Source: Sweltsa coloradensis
Lineage: Eukaryota > Arthropoda > Insecta > Plecoptera > Chloroperlidae
Reading direction: 5' to 3'
Assembly (NCBI GenBank): GCA_024449915.1
Contig: JAMZAV010001295.1
Location: forward strand, 117,616-181,615
DNA length: 64,000 nucleotides
The notes under the pieces are model-generated. The model did no database searches and was not told the origin of the DNA. It was given only the letters and a program-made list of their open reading frames with translations. Each line of letters opens with the position of its first letter. Positions within the stretch are counted from its first letter, which is position 1. Below are positions 1 through 11,738 of the stretch, in pieces. The position numbers were made by a program, and so were the translations under genes.

Positions 1-1433
1 GTTATGCGGATTTTCTGTTGTTCTGTGAAAAATTTATTACTAAGTCGAAGATTTTTTTAAATTAAATTAAAAGAAATAATAAAAAATTAACTTTACTTTT
101 TTATTTTGTTTATTAATCGTAATTTTTTTTTAAAAATCGCAAAATTGCGATTTTCATAAGAAATAATTATTCGATTGCGCTCAAATTTTACACAAATATA
201 TTAATTCATAAAATTAAGGTTCTGTGAAAAAATCATAACAATAGGATAAAGCATGTACGTGATAAGTCAAAGAATGGTTTTTTCAAAAGAAAAAAACTGT
301 AAAGTTTTGATTTTCATGAGAAATAATTTTTCGATTCCGCTCAAATTTCACACGAGTATCTTAATTCATGAAATTAAGGTTCTGTGAAAAAATCATTAAA
401 ATCGTATTAAGAATGTAGGTCGAAGTGGAAGAAATTTTTTAAAAATCGAAAAAAATCGTAAAATTGCGATTTTCATAAGAAATAATTTTCCGATTGCGCT
501 CAAAAACGTGGCAGTTCTAAGTTCAGAGATTTCGAAGGCCTCCATAAAATTTCATCGCAATTGGAGTATTGGTTTTAGCCAAAATCGTGTTAACAAACAC
601 ACAAAAATACAAACAGAAAAAACAAGAAAAACAAAAAAAAAACGTAAAATTGCTATTTTTATGAGAAATAAATTTCCGATTGCGTTCAAAAAGGTGGCGG
701 TTCTAAGTTCAGAGATTTCAAACGTCTCCAGAAAATTCCATCGCATTTGGAGTATCGGTTTAGCCGGAATCGTGTTAACAAACACACAAAATTACAAACA
801 AAAACAAAAAATTAAAACGAAAAAAATCGTAAAATTGCGATTTTTAAGAGAAATAATTTTTCAATCGATTTTTTGAACCTTGCAGTTCTAAGTTCAGAGA
901 TTTCAAAGGTCTCCATAAAATTTCATTGGAATTGGAGTATTGGTTTAGCCGGAATCGTGTTAACAAACACACAAAAATACTAACAGAAAAAACAAGAAAA
1001 ACAAAAAAAAATCGTAAAATTGCTATTTTCATGAGAAATAAATTTTTGATTGCGTTCAAAAAGGTGGCGGTTCTAAGTTCAGAGATTTCAAACGTCTCCA
1101 GAAAATTCCATCGCAATTGGAGTATCGGTTTAGCCAGAATCGTGTTAACAAAACAAACACACAAAAATACTAACAAAAACAGAAAAGAAAAACAAAAAAA
1201 TTGTAAAATTGCGATTTTTAAGAGAAATAATTTTTATTTTTTGAACCGTGCAGTTCTAAGTTCAGAGATTTCAAAGGTCTCCAGAAAATTTCATCACAAT
1301 TGGAGTATCGGTTTAGCCAGAATCATGTTAACAGACACAAAAATACAGAAAAAAAAAGAAAAAAAAACATTCCGGATTTTTTTCTCTATTGTAGTGAAAT
1401 GGAATCTTCGCTTCGCTCGCTACGCTCATCCAA
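1..1433 (-). mobile_element. HINE-A copy 0 (Helentron-like non-autonomous element), cut by window edge
   Basis: Read on the minus strand, the element starts at 1433 with TTGGATGAGCGTA and runs off the left edge. The sequence matches three other copies in the window (28993-29767, 34781-36343, 47140-47898), including the start ..GCGAGCGAAGCGAAGATTCC and the AT-rich body with the recurring phrase CTAAGTTCAGAGATTTC. The 3' hairpin and CTAG end lie outside the window. It is longer than the other copies because an internal unit of about 185 bp is amplified (490-1370). Short open frames on both strands here are by-products of the repeat and have no protein-family signature. Confidence 0.75.
490..1370. 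repeat. Tandem array, about five units of ~185 bp
   Basis: The phrase GCAGTTCTAAGTTCAGAG (or GCGGTTCTAAGTTCAGAG) begins near 511, 695, 885, 1065 and 1250, a spacing of about 185 bp. Each unit continues with a GTCTCCA..AAATT(T/C)CATCGCAATTGG segment, a GTGTTAACAAACACAC segment and an A-rich run. Other HINE-A copies have only one unit, so the array grew inside this copy. Internal short tandem repeats are a known feature of Helentron-derived elements. Confidence 0.8.
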
Positions 1434-2213
1434 TTATGTATATGTATATATATTAATAATGTTTTGACAAACCCAATGTTACAATGTAACATACATGGAT
1501 GCTAATTAAACTGAACTGAACTTTTGCTGACTAAATGGCAGCCAGTAGGGGCCAAACCTAGGAGCCTAAGCTAAGGTAGGCCCTAGGCCAAAACATATTT
1601 TCGGGACATTTCGATAATTTATTTTGGTGGATTGTCTTCGCGTAAATGCAACAATTGTGACAACAGCACTTCATTTTATCCTAGAAAAAATAATGTTGAT
1701 AAAGGTGCAGCCCATTGGCTAGGCCTAGGCCTACTTTGTTTGGCCTAGATAGATAGATAGATAGATAGTTGTATTAGCCTGTTGATAGGTACATAGTACA
1801 GATATAGGCATCGTCATGTAATTCTAAGCTAGGCAGATAAAATAATAAAATAATAAGATATTTACATAAATAGTGTAAGATCTAAGTAAATAGTACAGAT
1901 ATATACATATGATATGATTAATATCCCATATGATTAAAAAATACATCCTGATTCCCTGGATGTTTTGTGCAAGAATACCCTAGGCTACTTTCAGGTTGGC
2001 TCTTACACCAAGGTCTATTGGGTGGAATGAAAAATGTTATTGATAGGCCTATTGCCTATTGGCTAGGCATAGAGGGTTGATAGATATGCTTACTGTGAAC
2101 CACCTATAAACACAAGTTATGTAGGCCTATGACCAATACATCGATGAGACTAATGAAACTTGTAATGTAGGCCTGGCTAATATTTACATAATTTCCAGTA
2201 GGCTTAGAGCTAC
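1434..2213. other. Non-coding stretch with a short GATA microsatellite
   Basis: No open frame with family resemblance is seen. The stretch holds AGGCCTAGGC-type palindromes and a (GATA)n microsatellite at about 1746-1768. Confidence 0.6.
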
Positions 2214-2313
2214 TTAAATAAAAAGAATCGGCATCGGAATCGGAATCGTTAAATAATGGAATCGGAATCGGTTTTGGAATCGGTAAAATTTAGGAATCGT
2301 CCCATCCCTAGTT
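2214..2313 (-). mobile_element. End fragment of a hAT-like MITE
   Basis: The minus strand reads TAGGGATGGGACGATTCC from about 2308, followed by several GGAATCGG-type repeats. TAGGGATGGGA is also the terminus of the well-defined MITE at 41219-41655. I see only this one end here, so the family assignment is tentative. Confidence 0.35.
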
Positions 2314-3320
2314 ATAATTGCTAGTAGCCCAGGAATTATAGATTTTGACATCAACATCCTTAACCTAAAGCTGATTTTTGGCACACATGTAGCATTTGTC
2401 ATTCTTCAAACGTACAGAGAGTTCCCAAAAGCACAGACGCTTGCTTCCTCCGCTATCGCGCCAAAGGGCTTAAGTCACACTGTCACATAAAAATGCTTGT
2501 AAAACCTGAACCAACAGGGATATCTCTGTGATTTTTGTTACAAAATAATCGGGACTATGTATGCTTTGTGCTTAATATCCAAAACATATATTATTACCAT
2601 TAATATTAGTCACAAACACGAATAGTGCTGGTGCCTAACTTAGTACTTCCAAGAAAATCCCGTAAATCTTGAATTAGGTCGAGTTCACGAAAAATTATCA
2701 AGACATAATAAATATGCGGGTGGCTGTCTTGTAGAAGCCACTTTTTCATTTTTTACCGTGCGATGAAAATTGACTGAGATATGACCAAAATGACAAACGG
2801 TTGCGTATCGGCACTGTAGCCAAATAGTCCGTGGAACAAGCTGCATCAACTATAAAAACATTTCAAAGCCGGAAACCTACACCAAAATTTAGGATCTGGT
2901 AAAAGACATATTTAAGAATGTTATTTTCACTTGGGACATGCTTGGTAGCAAATAAGTCACCTGTCATGGCGTCCTGAAGATGGCCGCAAAATAATTATTA
3001 AAATTGCGTAACTCAAGAAGTAATCATCAGATTTAAACAAAATGGTATTTTTTTTTTAATGAGTTTTTAATGCTCTACAAAAAATGTTCAGCAGTTTTAC
3101 CGCAAATGCAAAGTTTTAATTATATTTATAAAATTATTACAATGTATTGCAATTATAGCACTTTTCAATATTATATATATATATATATTAGTTTAGATTG
3201 GAGAAGGGTTGACAGGTTGGGAAAGCATAGAGAAACATTAAAGCCCAGCCTGAAGGGCTGGGGCGACAAAACTTTTCACCTGCTGATGACAACTGTAGCT
3301 AATTTAAAGTTGTTACCTTA

Positions 3321-3362
3321 ATCCACGACGCGTTTCGTCCTTCTGGGACTCTTCAGGCGGAT
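3321..3362 (-). ncRNA. Hammerhead ribozyme, type I
   Basis: On the minus strand the parts occur in canonical order: stem I strand ATCCGC (3362-3357); core CTGAAGA (3356-3350; consensus CTGANGA); stem II GTCC / GGAC closed by loop CAGAA; core GAAA; a minimal stem III (AC / GT around GC); the cleavage triplet GTC; and the other stem I strand GTGGAT (3326-3321). Stem I has six pairs including one G.U. Stem II is perfect. The very short stem III matches the minimal hammerheads known from Penelope-like elements. It would self-cleave the minus-strand transcript after the GTC that ends at 3327. Activity is not shown by sequence alone. Confidence 0.8.
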
Positions 3363-3529
3363 GGTGGCCACTAAAAATCAGCTAACTACATGCAACCAAA
3401 ACTCACAACACATAACCAAACTGTGGTAGGGCCACGCAAGAAGTTAAATTCTGCAAGCATGTTGTCATCATCAGCAAGGTTACTTCACACACCATTCATA
3501 CTGGGGCACACGTCATCACAGACAGTAAG

Positions 3530-3815
3530 GGGGCTTCCCTCCCAACTCTGGTGCTCGGGAGACAAGAAATCCATGACTTACCCTGGATTCGAACCAGGAC
3601 CCTTGGCAACAGAGAAAAGCTGCCCCTCCTGCTGTTGCTGGGCAAGGGTGCCTCTTCATTCATACAAGAGAAAAGGTTAGAGATAGAAGGGTGAAAGTCA
3701 CAACACAGCACAACCAGTGAGGGGGCTTCCCTCTAGACTCTGGTGCTTGGGCGACAAAAGAACCATGTCTTACCCTGGATTTGAACCAAGACCCGTGGCA
3801 ACGAGAGAGGCTGCC
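3530..3815 (-). repeat. Two tandem ~190-bp units with a tRNA-like T-arm
   Basis: Both units share GGGGGCTTCCCTC at 3530 and 3720, then ACTCTGGTGCT, then a T-arm-like segment (minus strand CCTGGTTCGAATCCAGG at about 3590; a degenerate version at about 3785). The T-arm suggests a tRNA-derived SINE head, but D-arm and acceptor stems are not clear. Confidence 0.45.
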
Positions 3816-6800
3816 CTACTAATTATGTATATATGTATATATATGTTTTTTACGTAGATTTTCTCGGATATAATGTGACATAATGAAATTCTTTCGAGTT
3901 TCCGAGTTAAATAAGTTTTAATACCAACGTTTCGAACAGTTCTCCCTGCTCATTCTCAAGGTAACGACATACAAATTAAAAAACATTGAGTAACAAACAA
4001 GACAATAACAAATAATATAAAAGACAAAACAAGTCCACTGCAACTGCTCAGCATTACATTTAAGATCTTTGCGATGACCTTAACAGGCGTTTGGTAGGTA
4101 TATATATATATATATAATGTAAAACTCGCTAGATTGCCAAAAAATTTTCACACTATACCAAAATAACGTCAATAAATCCAAAATTGTTAGTCCCGAAACG
4201 AAATTCCGGTAACTTTTTTATTAATTAATTAATTAAATTAATCATTAATTAAATCCCAATTAAAAGTTTATTATTCACGTACCACAATCACATAGTGTAT
4301 CACACAAGAACAATATGACCACAATGAACCAAAAGAAAATTAGTTCCAAAAATTTATTCAAATCACTTTACTATTAATTCAATTAATTCAATTAATTAAA
4401 AATAATGACAGTAATCTCGATTAATTTTGTAAAATTAACACAATGTGGTCGACCTTGGTATCATTTTAAAGCTAGTTTTAAGACGAATAAATGTAATGAA
4501 AAAATTAATTAATTAAATTAAGTAATCACCGAATTAATTACATTTAAGTTAAATTATCCCACTTTTGACATATGTATTGTTATGTATACCTAAAACTCGA
4601 TCGATCGTCATAAAAATATACTACTCTACTGACATAATGCCAATGAATCCAAAATGTCATGTCCCGAAACGAAATTCCTATAACTTACCGATTAATTAAC
4701 TAATTAATTGAAGAATTACTTATATCTCAATAATTGTTGTTATTGACAATCGTAAAAGTACGATATTCATGAGAAATATTTCTTCGATTATACCCAAAAA
4801 CGTGGAAAGTCTAAGTTCAGAGATTTCGAAGGTCGCCTCAAAATTTCATCAAGATCGCATATGACGTTTGCCCGGTAGAGCGCAAACAAACAGACAGAAA
4901 AACAAACAAACCAAAAAAAACGAACTAATTTTTTTTTTGGGGGGGGGGGGCGGTGAAATTGAAGTCTTTGCTTCGCTCATTCTACAACAACATGTGTTTA
5001 AATCAATTAATTTAAAGAAAAAAATTAATTTTGAATCTACCCACTCAGTTATATGTATATATATAATTAATTCATAATTCAATTAACGGGAAAGTTGCAT
5101 GAACTTAATTTTGGCCTTATTTGTTTTTTTAATTATACTCGCATTGTTTATATTTGATTCTTCCGTTGGGATTTTGTATGTGCTACGTGATTGTCAACAA
5201 CAATTATTGAGATATTGACTTCAATTTCACCGCCCCCCCCCCCCCCCCCCCCAAAAAAAAAAATGAGTTTGTTTTTTTTGGTTTGTTTGTTTTTCTGTCT
5301 GTTTGTTTGCGCTCTACCGGGCAAACGTCATATGCGATCTTGATGAAATTTTGAGGCGACCTTCGAAATCTCTGAACTTAGACTTTCCACGTTTTTGGGT
5401 ATAATCGAATAAATATTTCTCATGAATATCGTACTTTTACGATTGTCAATAACAACAATTATTGAGATATAAGTAATTCTTCAATTAATTAGTTAATTAA
5501 TCGGTAAGTTATAGGAATTTTGTTTCGGGGCATGACATTTTGGATTCATTGACATTATGTCAGTAGAGAAGTATATTTTTATGACGATCGATCGAGTTTT
5601 AGGTATGCATAACAATACATATGTCAAAAGTGGGATAATTTAACTTAAATGTAATTAATTCGGTGATTTCTTAATTTAATTAATTAATTTTTTCATTACA
5701 TTTATTCGTCTTAAAACTAGCTTTAAAATGATACCAAGGTCGACCACATTGTGTTAATTTTACAAAATTAATCGAGATTACTGTCATTATTTTTAATTAA
5801 TTGAATTAATTGAATTAATAGTAAAGTGATTGGAATAAATTTTTGGAACTAATTTTTTTTGGTTCATTGTGGTCATATTGTTCTTGTGTGATACACTATG
5901 TGATTGTGGTACGTGAATAATAAACTTTTAATTGGGATTTAATTAAAGATTAATTTAATTAATTAATAAAAAAGTTACACGAATTTCGTTTCGGGACTAA
6001 CAATTTTGGATTTATTGACGTTATTTAAGTATAGTGTAAAAATTTCTTGGCAATCTAGCGAGTTTTACATTATATATATATATATTGAAAAGTGCTATAA
6101 TTGCAATACATTGTAATAATTTATAAATATAATTAAAACTATTGCATTTGCGGTAAAACTGCTGACATTTTTTGTAGAGCATTAAAAACTCATTAAAACA
6201 ATACCCATTTTGTTCAAATCTGATGATTACTTCTTGAGTTACAGCAGTTTTAATAATTATTTTGGCGGCCATCTTCAGGACGCCATGACAGGTGACTTAT
6301 TTGCTACCAAGCATGTCCCAAGTGAAAATAACATTCTCAAATATGTCTTTTACCAGATCCTAAATTTTGGTGTAGGTTTCCGGCTTTGAAATGTTTTTAT
6401 AGTTGATGCAGCTTGTTCCACGGACTATTTGGCTACAGTGCCGATGCGCAACCGTTTGTCATTTTGGTCATATCTCAGTCAATTTTTATCGCACAGTAAA
6501 AAATGAAAAAGTGGCTTCTACAAGACAGCCACCCGCATATTTATTATGTCTTGATTATTTTTCGTGAACTCGACCTAATTCAAGATTTACGGGATTTTCT
6601 TGGAAGTACTAAGTTAGGCACCAGCACTATTCGTGTTTGTGACTAATATTAATGGTAATAATACATGTTTTGGATATTAAGCACAAAGCATACATAGTCC
6701 CGATTATTTTGAAACAAAAATCACAGAGATATCTCTGTTGGTTCAGGTTTTACAAGCATTTTTATGTGACAGTGTGACTTAAGCCCTTTGGCGCGATAGC

Positions 6801-6949
6801 GGAGAAAGCAAGCGTCTGCGCTTTTGGGAACTCTCTGTGCGTTTTAAGAATGATTAATACTAACGATGTTCCAAAATTCAGCTTTAGGTTAGCAATGTTG
6901 ATCTTTTGGCCTAAAATCTCTTATAATGCCTGGGCTATAGTGGAGTAAA

Positions 6950-9900
6950 GATTACTAACTATAGTGCAAAATGTGATACCAGCATAAAAATTTGCAATAA
7001 TGTAGATTTTGTAATAAGAAATTTGAAAATAACTGGCTCCACGATGGGGTCTTATTATTTAACTATTAATTAATTCATTAATATTAATTGGTTAATTATG
7101 TGACACGAGTTTCAAAGTGGCAATAAATTAGTCATGTTTGGTATTAATTAAGAGAATTTTTCACCTTTATAAAGAAAAAAAATTCATTGAAAAAATATAT
7201 TGAAATATACATAAGTAATAGTTAAATATGTTGATTTTGCTAATGTTTTAGTTTTTGAACCAAAAGATCAACGTTAAAGTAAAATTTCTCCTAACCAATG
7301 ATATCACAGTGTTCATAAAAGAGCTGGTAACTATAATTAATATATCATTTTTCAATTTTCAATAATAGTAATTACAATATATTTAACACAAATAACAATA
7401 TGGCGTAAATATGTCTAACTATGGTATAAAATATGATACCAACTTAAAAATTTAGCAATCTTAAAGCTTTTGTAATGAGAAATTCGAAAATAACTGGCTC
7501 CAAGCTGAGTGTTTAGTATTTAACTATTAATTGATTAATTAACATTAATTAGTTAATTTAGTCCTAAATTTTCAAAGTGAAGACAAATTTGTAGTGTTTG
7601 GTATCAATTGAAAGCATTTTTTACCAACATTAGGAAAAAAAATAAAAAGATTAACTTTTTTAAATATGTTTTGTGATTTTTTAGTTTTTGAACCAAAAGA
7701 TTAACTTTAAAGTAAAATTTCTTCTAACCAATGATATCACAGAGTTCACAAAAGAACTGGTTACTATAATTATTGTATCATTTTTCAATTTTAAATAATA
7801 GTAATTACAATATATTTTACACAAATTAACAAATTTTCTTAAATTTAAAAGTTTCAGAAACATGTTGTGTGACGTAGCAAAATGCATCATTTGACTTGTT
7901 TATATCAACCTTTAAGATTTTGTAATAAGAATTTCGAAAATCACTGGCTCCAGGCTGAGTTTTGAGTATTTAACTATAAATTGATAAATCAAATTAATTA
8001 CTTAATTGTGTCCAAAAATATTAAAGTGAAGGTAAATTTGTCATGTTTGGTATCAAATGAAAGCAATTGTCACCAACATTAAGAAAAAAATACAATAAAA
8101 AAATATATTGAATTAAATACATGTTATAGTTAAATATGTTGATTTTGTGATTTTTTAGTTTTTGAACCAAAAGATCAACTTTAAAGTAAAATTTCTTCTA
8201 ACCAATGATATCACAGTGTTCACAAAAGAACTGGTTACTCTTATTTTTGTATCATTTTTCAATTTTCAATAATAGTAATTACAATATATTTTACACAAAT
8301 TAACAAATTTTCTTAAATTGAAAAGTTACAGAAACATGTTGTGTGACGTAGCAAAATGCATCATTTGACTTGTTTATATCAATCTTAAAGATTTTGTAAT
8401 AAGAATTTCGAAAATCAACGGCTCCAGGTTGAGTTTTGAGTTTTAGAGCGTCAACATTCGCTTAATATAGTAGTATCAAGCACTATCATCACGCGGGGGA
8501 TTGTTGCATGTGCCAAACGAATACTTCAATTTCGCTTCACCCAAAGAAAAATAGCTCTGGTGCTTGTTGGTTGTTGGTGCTTGTTGGTGACAAATACTTT
8601 CATTTGATACCAAAAATTACAAATTTATCTTCACTTTAATATTTTTGGACACAAATAAGTTATTTTTATATCTTCCCCATTTCCAAACTAGTGTTCAGGT
8701 TGGGGGGAGCGTTTTGCTCCATTTATTCAAGCTATTTTGGCTCTTAGCTGCCGGTTAGCCAGACATGACACATCTTCTTTAACCTCCTCTTCATCTGACA
8801 TTCAACACCTCCATATCCTGCCGATTATTTACCAAGTCTCTCTATTTCTTCCGATCTTCCCATCCCCATCTTCCCAATTCTACCTCCACCCAAGACACGT
8901 CTGTCTCTTCTACACTTTGTTTTATTTGTTCAATCCACCTATCTCTTGGTCTCCCTACTTTTCTTTTATTCCCTGTTAACCTTGCAAATTCTCTTCTTGG
9001 TATTCTTTCATTTTCCATCCTTTTCATGTGTCCAAACCATCTCAGTCGCTCCCTTCCAATACGCCACCTCAAACTTTCAACACCCAGTTCCTTCCTTATC
9101 ACACTACTTCTCACTTTATCCATTTTAGTTAACCCCAATACACTTCTAAGAAATTTCATTCTGAGGCAACTAGACGATTTTCACATTGTTTTTCCCAGAG
9201 TCCAGGTCGCACAATTAAGTAATAAATTTAATTAATCAATTCATAGTTAAAAACTCAAAACTCAGTCTGGAGCCAGTGATTTTGGAAATTCTTAATACAA
9301 AATCTTTAAGATTGATATAAACAAATTAAATGATGCATTTTGCTACGTCACACAACAATAACGTGTTTCTGTAACTTTTCAATTAAGAAAATGTGTTAAT
9401 TTGTGTAAAATCTATTGTAAATACTATTATTGAAAATTGATGTCTTATTAATTAAAATTACCAGCTCTTTTGTTAGCACTGTGTTATCATTGGCTAGAAG
9501 AAATTTTACTTTAAAGTTGATCTTTTGGTTCAAAAACTAAAAATCACAAAATCAACATATTTAACTATAACATAAATATATATTTCAATATTTTTTTTTG
9601 TATTTTTTTCTTAATGTTGGTGACAATTGCTTTCATTTGATACCAAACATGACACATTTACCTTCACTTTAATATTTTTGGACACATTTAAGTAATTAAT
9701 TTGATTAATCAATTCATAGTTAAATACTCAAAACTCAGCCTGGAGCCAGTGATTTTCGAAATTCTTATTACAAAATCTTAAAGGTTGATATAAACAAGTC
9801 AAATGATGCAATTTGCTACGTCACACAACATGTTTCTGTAACTTTTCAATTTAACAAAATTTGTTAATTTGTGTAAAATATATTGTAATTACTATTATTG

Positions 9901-10646
9901 AAAATTGAAAAATGATACAATAATTATAGTAACCAATTCTTTTGTGAACACTGTGATATCATTGGTTAGAAGAAATTTTACTTTAAAGACGATCGTTTGG
10001 TTCAAAAATCACAAAATCAACATATTTAACTTTATAACATATATATATTTCAAAATATTTTTTCAATGTATTTTTTTTCTTTATGTTGGTAAAAAATGCT
10101 TTCAATTGATACCAAACACTACAAATTTGTCTTCACTTTGAAAATTTAGGACTAAATTAACTAATTAATGTTAATTAATCAATTAATAGTTAAATACTAA
10201 ACACTCAGCTTGGAGCCAGTTATTTTCAAATTTCTCATTACAAAAGCTTTAAGATTGCTAAATTTTTAAGTTGGTATCATATTTTATACTATAGTTAGAC
10301 ATATTTACGCCATATTGTTATTTGTGTTAAATATATTGTAATTACTATTATTGATTATTGAAAAATGATATATTAATTATAGTTACCAGCTCTTTTATGA
10401 ACACTGTGATATCATTGGTTAGGAGAAATTTTACTTTAACGTTGATCTTTTGGTTCAAAAACTAAAAAATCAGCAAAATAAACATATTTAACTAATACCA
10501 AACATGACTAATTTATTGCCACTTTGAAACTCGTGTCACATAATTAACCAATTAATATTAATCAATTAATTAATAGTTAAATAATAAGACCCCATCGTGG
10601 AGCCAGTTATTTTCAAATTTCTCATTACAAAATCTACATTATTGCA
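6950..10646. repeat. Second giant inverted repeat built of ~460-bp tandem units
   Basis: The left arm (6950-8445) holds three related units, each starting near ACTGGCTCC (7030, 7492, 7941). The right arm (8586-10646, interrupted by an RTE-like fragment) mirrors them at 9275, 9740, 10210 and 10600. Outer ends match: TGCAATAATGTAG at 6993 against CTACATTATTGCA at 10634. Units share ACCAATGATATCACAG and TTTTTGAACCAAAAGATCAAC. There is no coding content. The structure is a nested palindrome of tandem repeats. Confidence 0.8.
8683..9172 (-). pseudogene. RTE-like LINE 3' end (reverse transcriptase C-terminus)
   Basis: Minus-strand frame 9159-8842 encodes about 105 residues: MKFLRSVLG, then RERLRWFGHMKRM, a run of basic residues, and KVGRPRDRW. 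This is the conserved C-terminal region of endonuclease-reverse transcriptases of the RTE-like group, found after the polymerase domain. The catalytic part is missing (5' truncation). The block interrupts the right arm of the surrounding inverted repeat and so inserted after it formed. A TC-rich plus-strand frame over the same DNA is a shadow. Confidence 0.75.
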
Positions 10647-11700
10647 TACCATGTGCCAATCAAAGATTGGACACTCATCACTGAGATACTGCGACGCTGA
10701 CCAATATTCAAATGGCGGCGCAAATAGCCGACGTCCCGGGTTCGTGGACGGCCTAGGGTTGTTTCCTCACGATCACGCGTTCCTCTCCGCTCGCTACACT
10801 TTGGATTCGCCTCGCTGAAGAGTGCTGCCCTCTGGCCTGGTAGCCACCAAGTACAGACTGCGCCCCGCGACTGCATCAAGGTTGCTCTAGTCTCGCTCTC
10901 ACAATCACAAATACGGCTCGATCTTGACTCGTACAGTTTATGGATGATATTGTTAATGTTTCTCGTTCACGGGTTCGATCTCTGATTGACGCAATAAGGC
11001 AACAGGTTCTCAGAACATAAGTGATCTAAGCTTTCTCACCAAGTCTCTCCTGCTCGCAACATACAGCTCAAAATATCACACCAACGGTCCACCGTGATAA
11101 CCTGTTTGTCACCAGTGTTCTCTCACTCGTTTCTCACTGCAGAATAAAGCTCGCCAGTTCGGTCTTGCTCGCGCTCGGGCAATCCTGCTCAACTTCAAGC
11201 ATCCATGCTCTCTCACAAAGTCTCTCCTACTCGCAAAATACAGCTCAAAATGTCACTATTCCAATTCAAAACCGCACAGACGCTCTCGTATTCTATTGCT
11301 CTATCACGTCGATTTATTTATTATCTCAATTATCTTGTAGTATAGCGTCGTAGAACTGTTTAAATGGTTTTGTTTTGAAAGCAAAACTTTATGAGTCTGA
11401 GGTACATCTTAGTGTGGTCCAAGTTTCATAGTTCTAAGATGTACCGTTTTCTCTGTAGGCTCTTATTCCTCTCCATCAGAATCCACATCCAGCCAGCCGG
11501 AATTTTTTCGACCATGTTGAGGCAATTTTTTATCACAGAACGGTTTATCAGATCGGGCTGATTTTTTTTTTTGTAGGTCATGGACCACATATACCGAGTT
11601 TAAAGATTGTAAATATTTCGGGGCGGCGTGTGCAGATAGCTGAAACCCCCCCCAACTCGGGTAGGAGTAAACAGGGTCGAGTTGGTCATCGCCTTCTAGC
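10647..11700. other. Non-coding stretch with a ~178-bp tandem duplication
   Basis: The phrase AAGTCTCTCCTGCTCGCAA..ATACAGCTCAAAAT occurs at about 11040 and again at about 11218. The region around 10680-11170 is locally GC-rich. I recognise no gene. Frames on both strands show no family motif. Confidence 0.5.
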
Positions 11701-11738
11701 AGTCGCGTGTGCTTGACTGCGGGTGAATGACCGTCGCC

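Larger units (their letters stand above)
3181..4099. mobile_element. Insertion in the left arm, Penelope-like or retrozyme-like sequence
   Basis: This ~920-bp block is absent from the mirrored right arm, where the (TA)n run is continuous (6068-6088), so it inserted into that microsatellite. On the minus strand it carries a complete hammerhead ribozyme motif (3321-3362) and a related, degenerate motif near 3928-3962 (GAGCAG..CTGTTCGAAACGTTGG). Such motifs are typical of the terminal repeats of Penelope-like elements and of retrozymes. No reverse transcriptase is present in the block, so the exact class is inferred. Confidence 0.5.
2328..6947. repeat. Giant inverted repeat (fold-back), arms ~1.7 kb
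   Basis: The left arm (2328 to about 4976, interrupted at 3181-4099) is the reverse complement of the right arm (about 5215 to 6947). Landmarks are mirrored: GCCCAGG near 2330 and 6945; AGAGAGTTCCCAAAAGC near 2417 and 6837; the microsatellite next to AATGTAAAACTCGC at 4120 and 6070; the C or G runs at 4940 and 5230. The spacer is about 240 bp. Arm identity looks above 90% by eye. The inner parts (4745-4976 and 5218-5460) contain a HINE-like core with CTAAGTTCAGAGATTTCGAAGG, so the arms may come from two oppositely oriented rolling-circle elements. No coding sequence is recognised. Confidence 0.85.

Noticed and set aside
508..1456. Open frames of 110-176 codons on both strands in the HINE array
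   Set aside because: They arise from tandem AT-rich repeats, occur on both strands over the same DNA, and have no domain or codon bias suggesting a protein.
4941..5252. G- and C-runs as quadruplex or regulatory sites
   Set aside because: They are mirrored homopolymer runs in the fold-back arms and are parsimoniously repeat-derived; no evidence of function.
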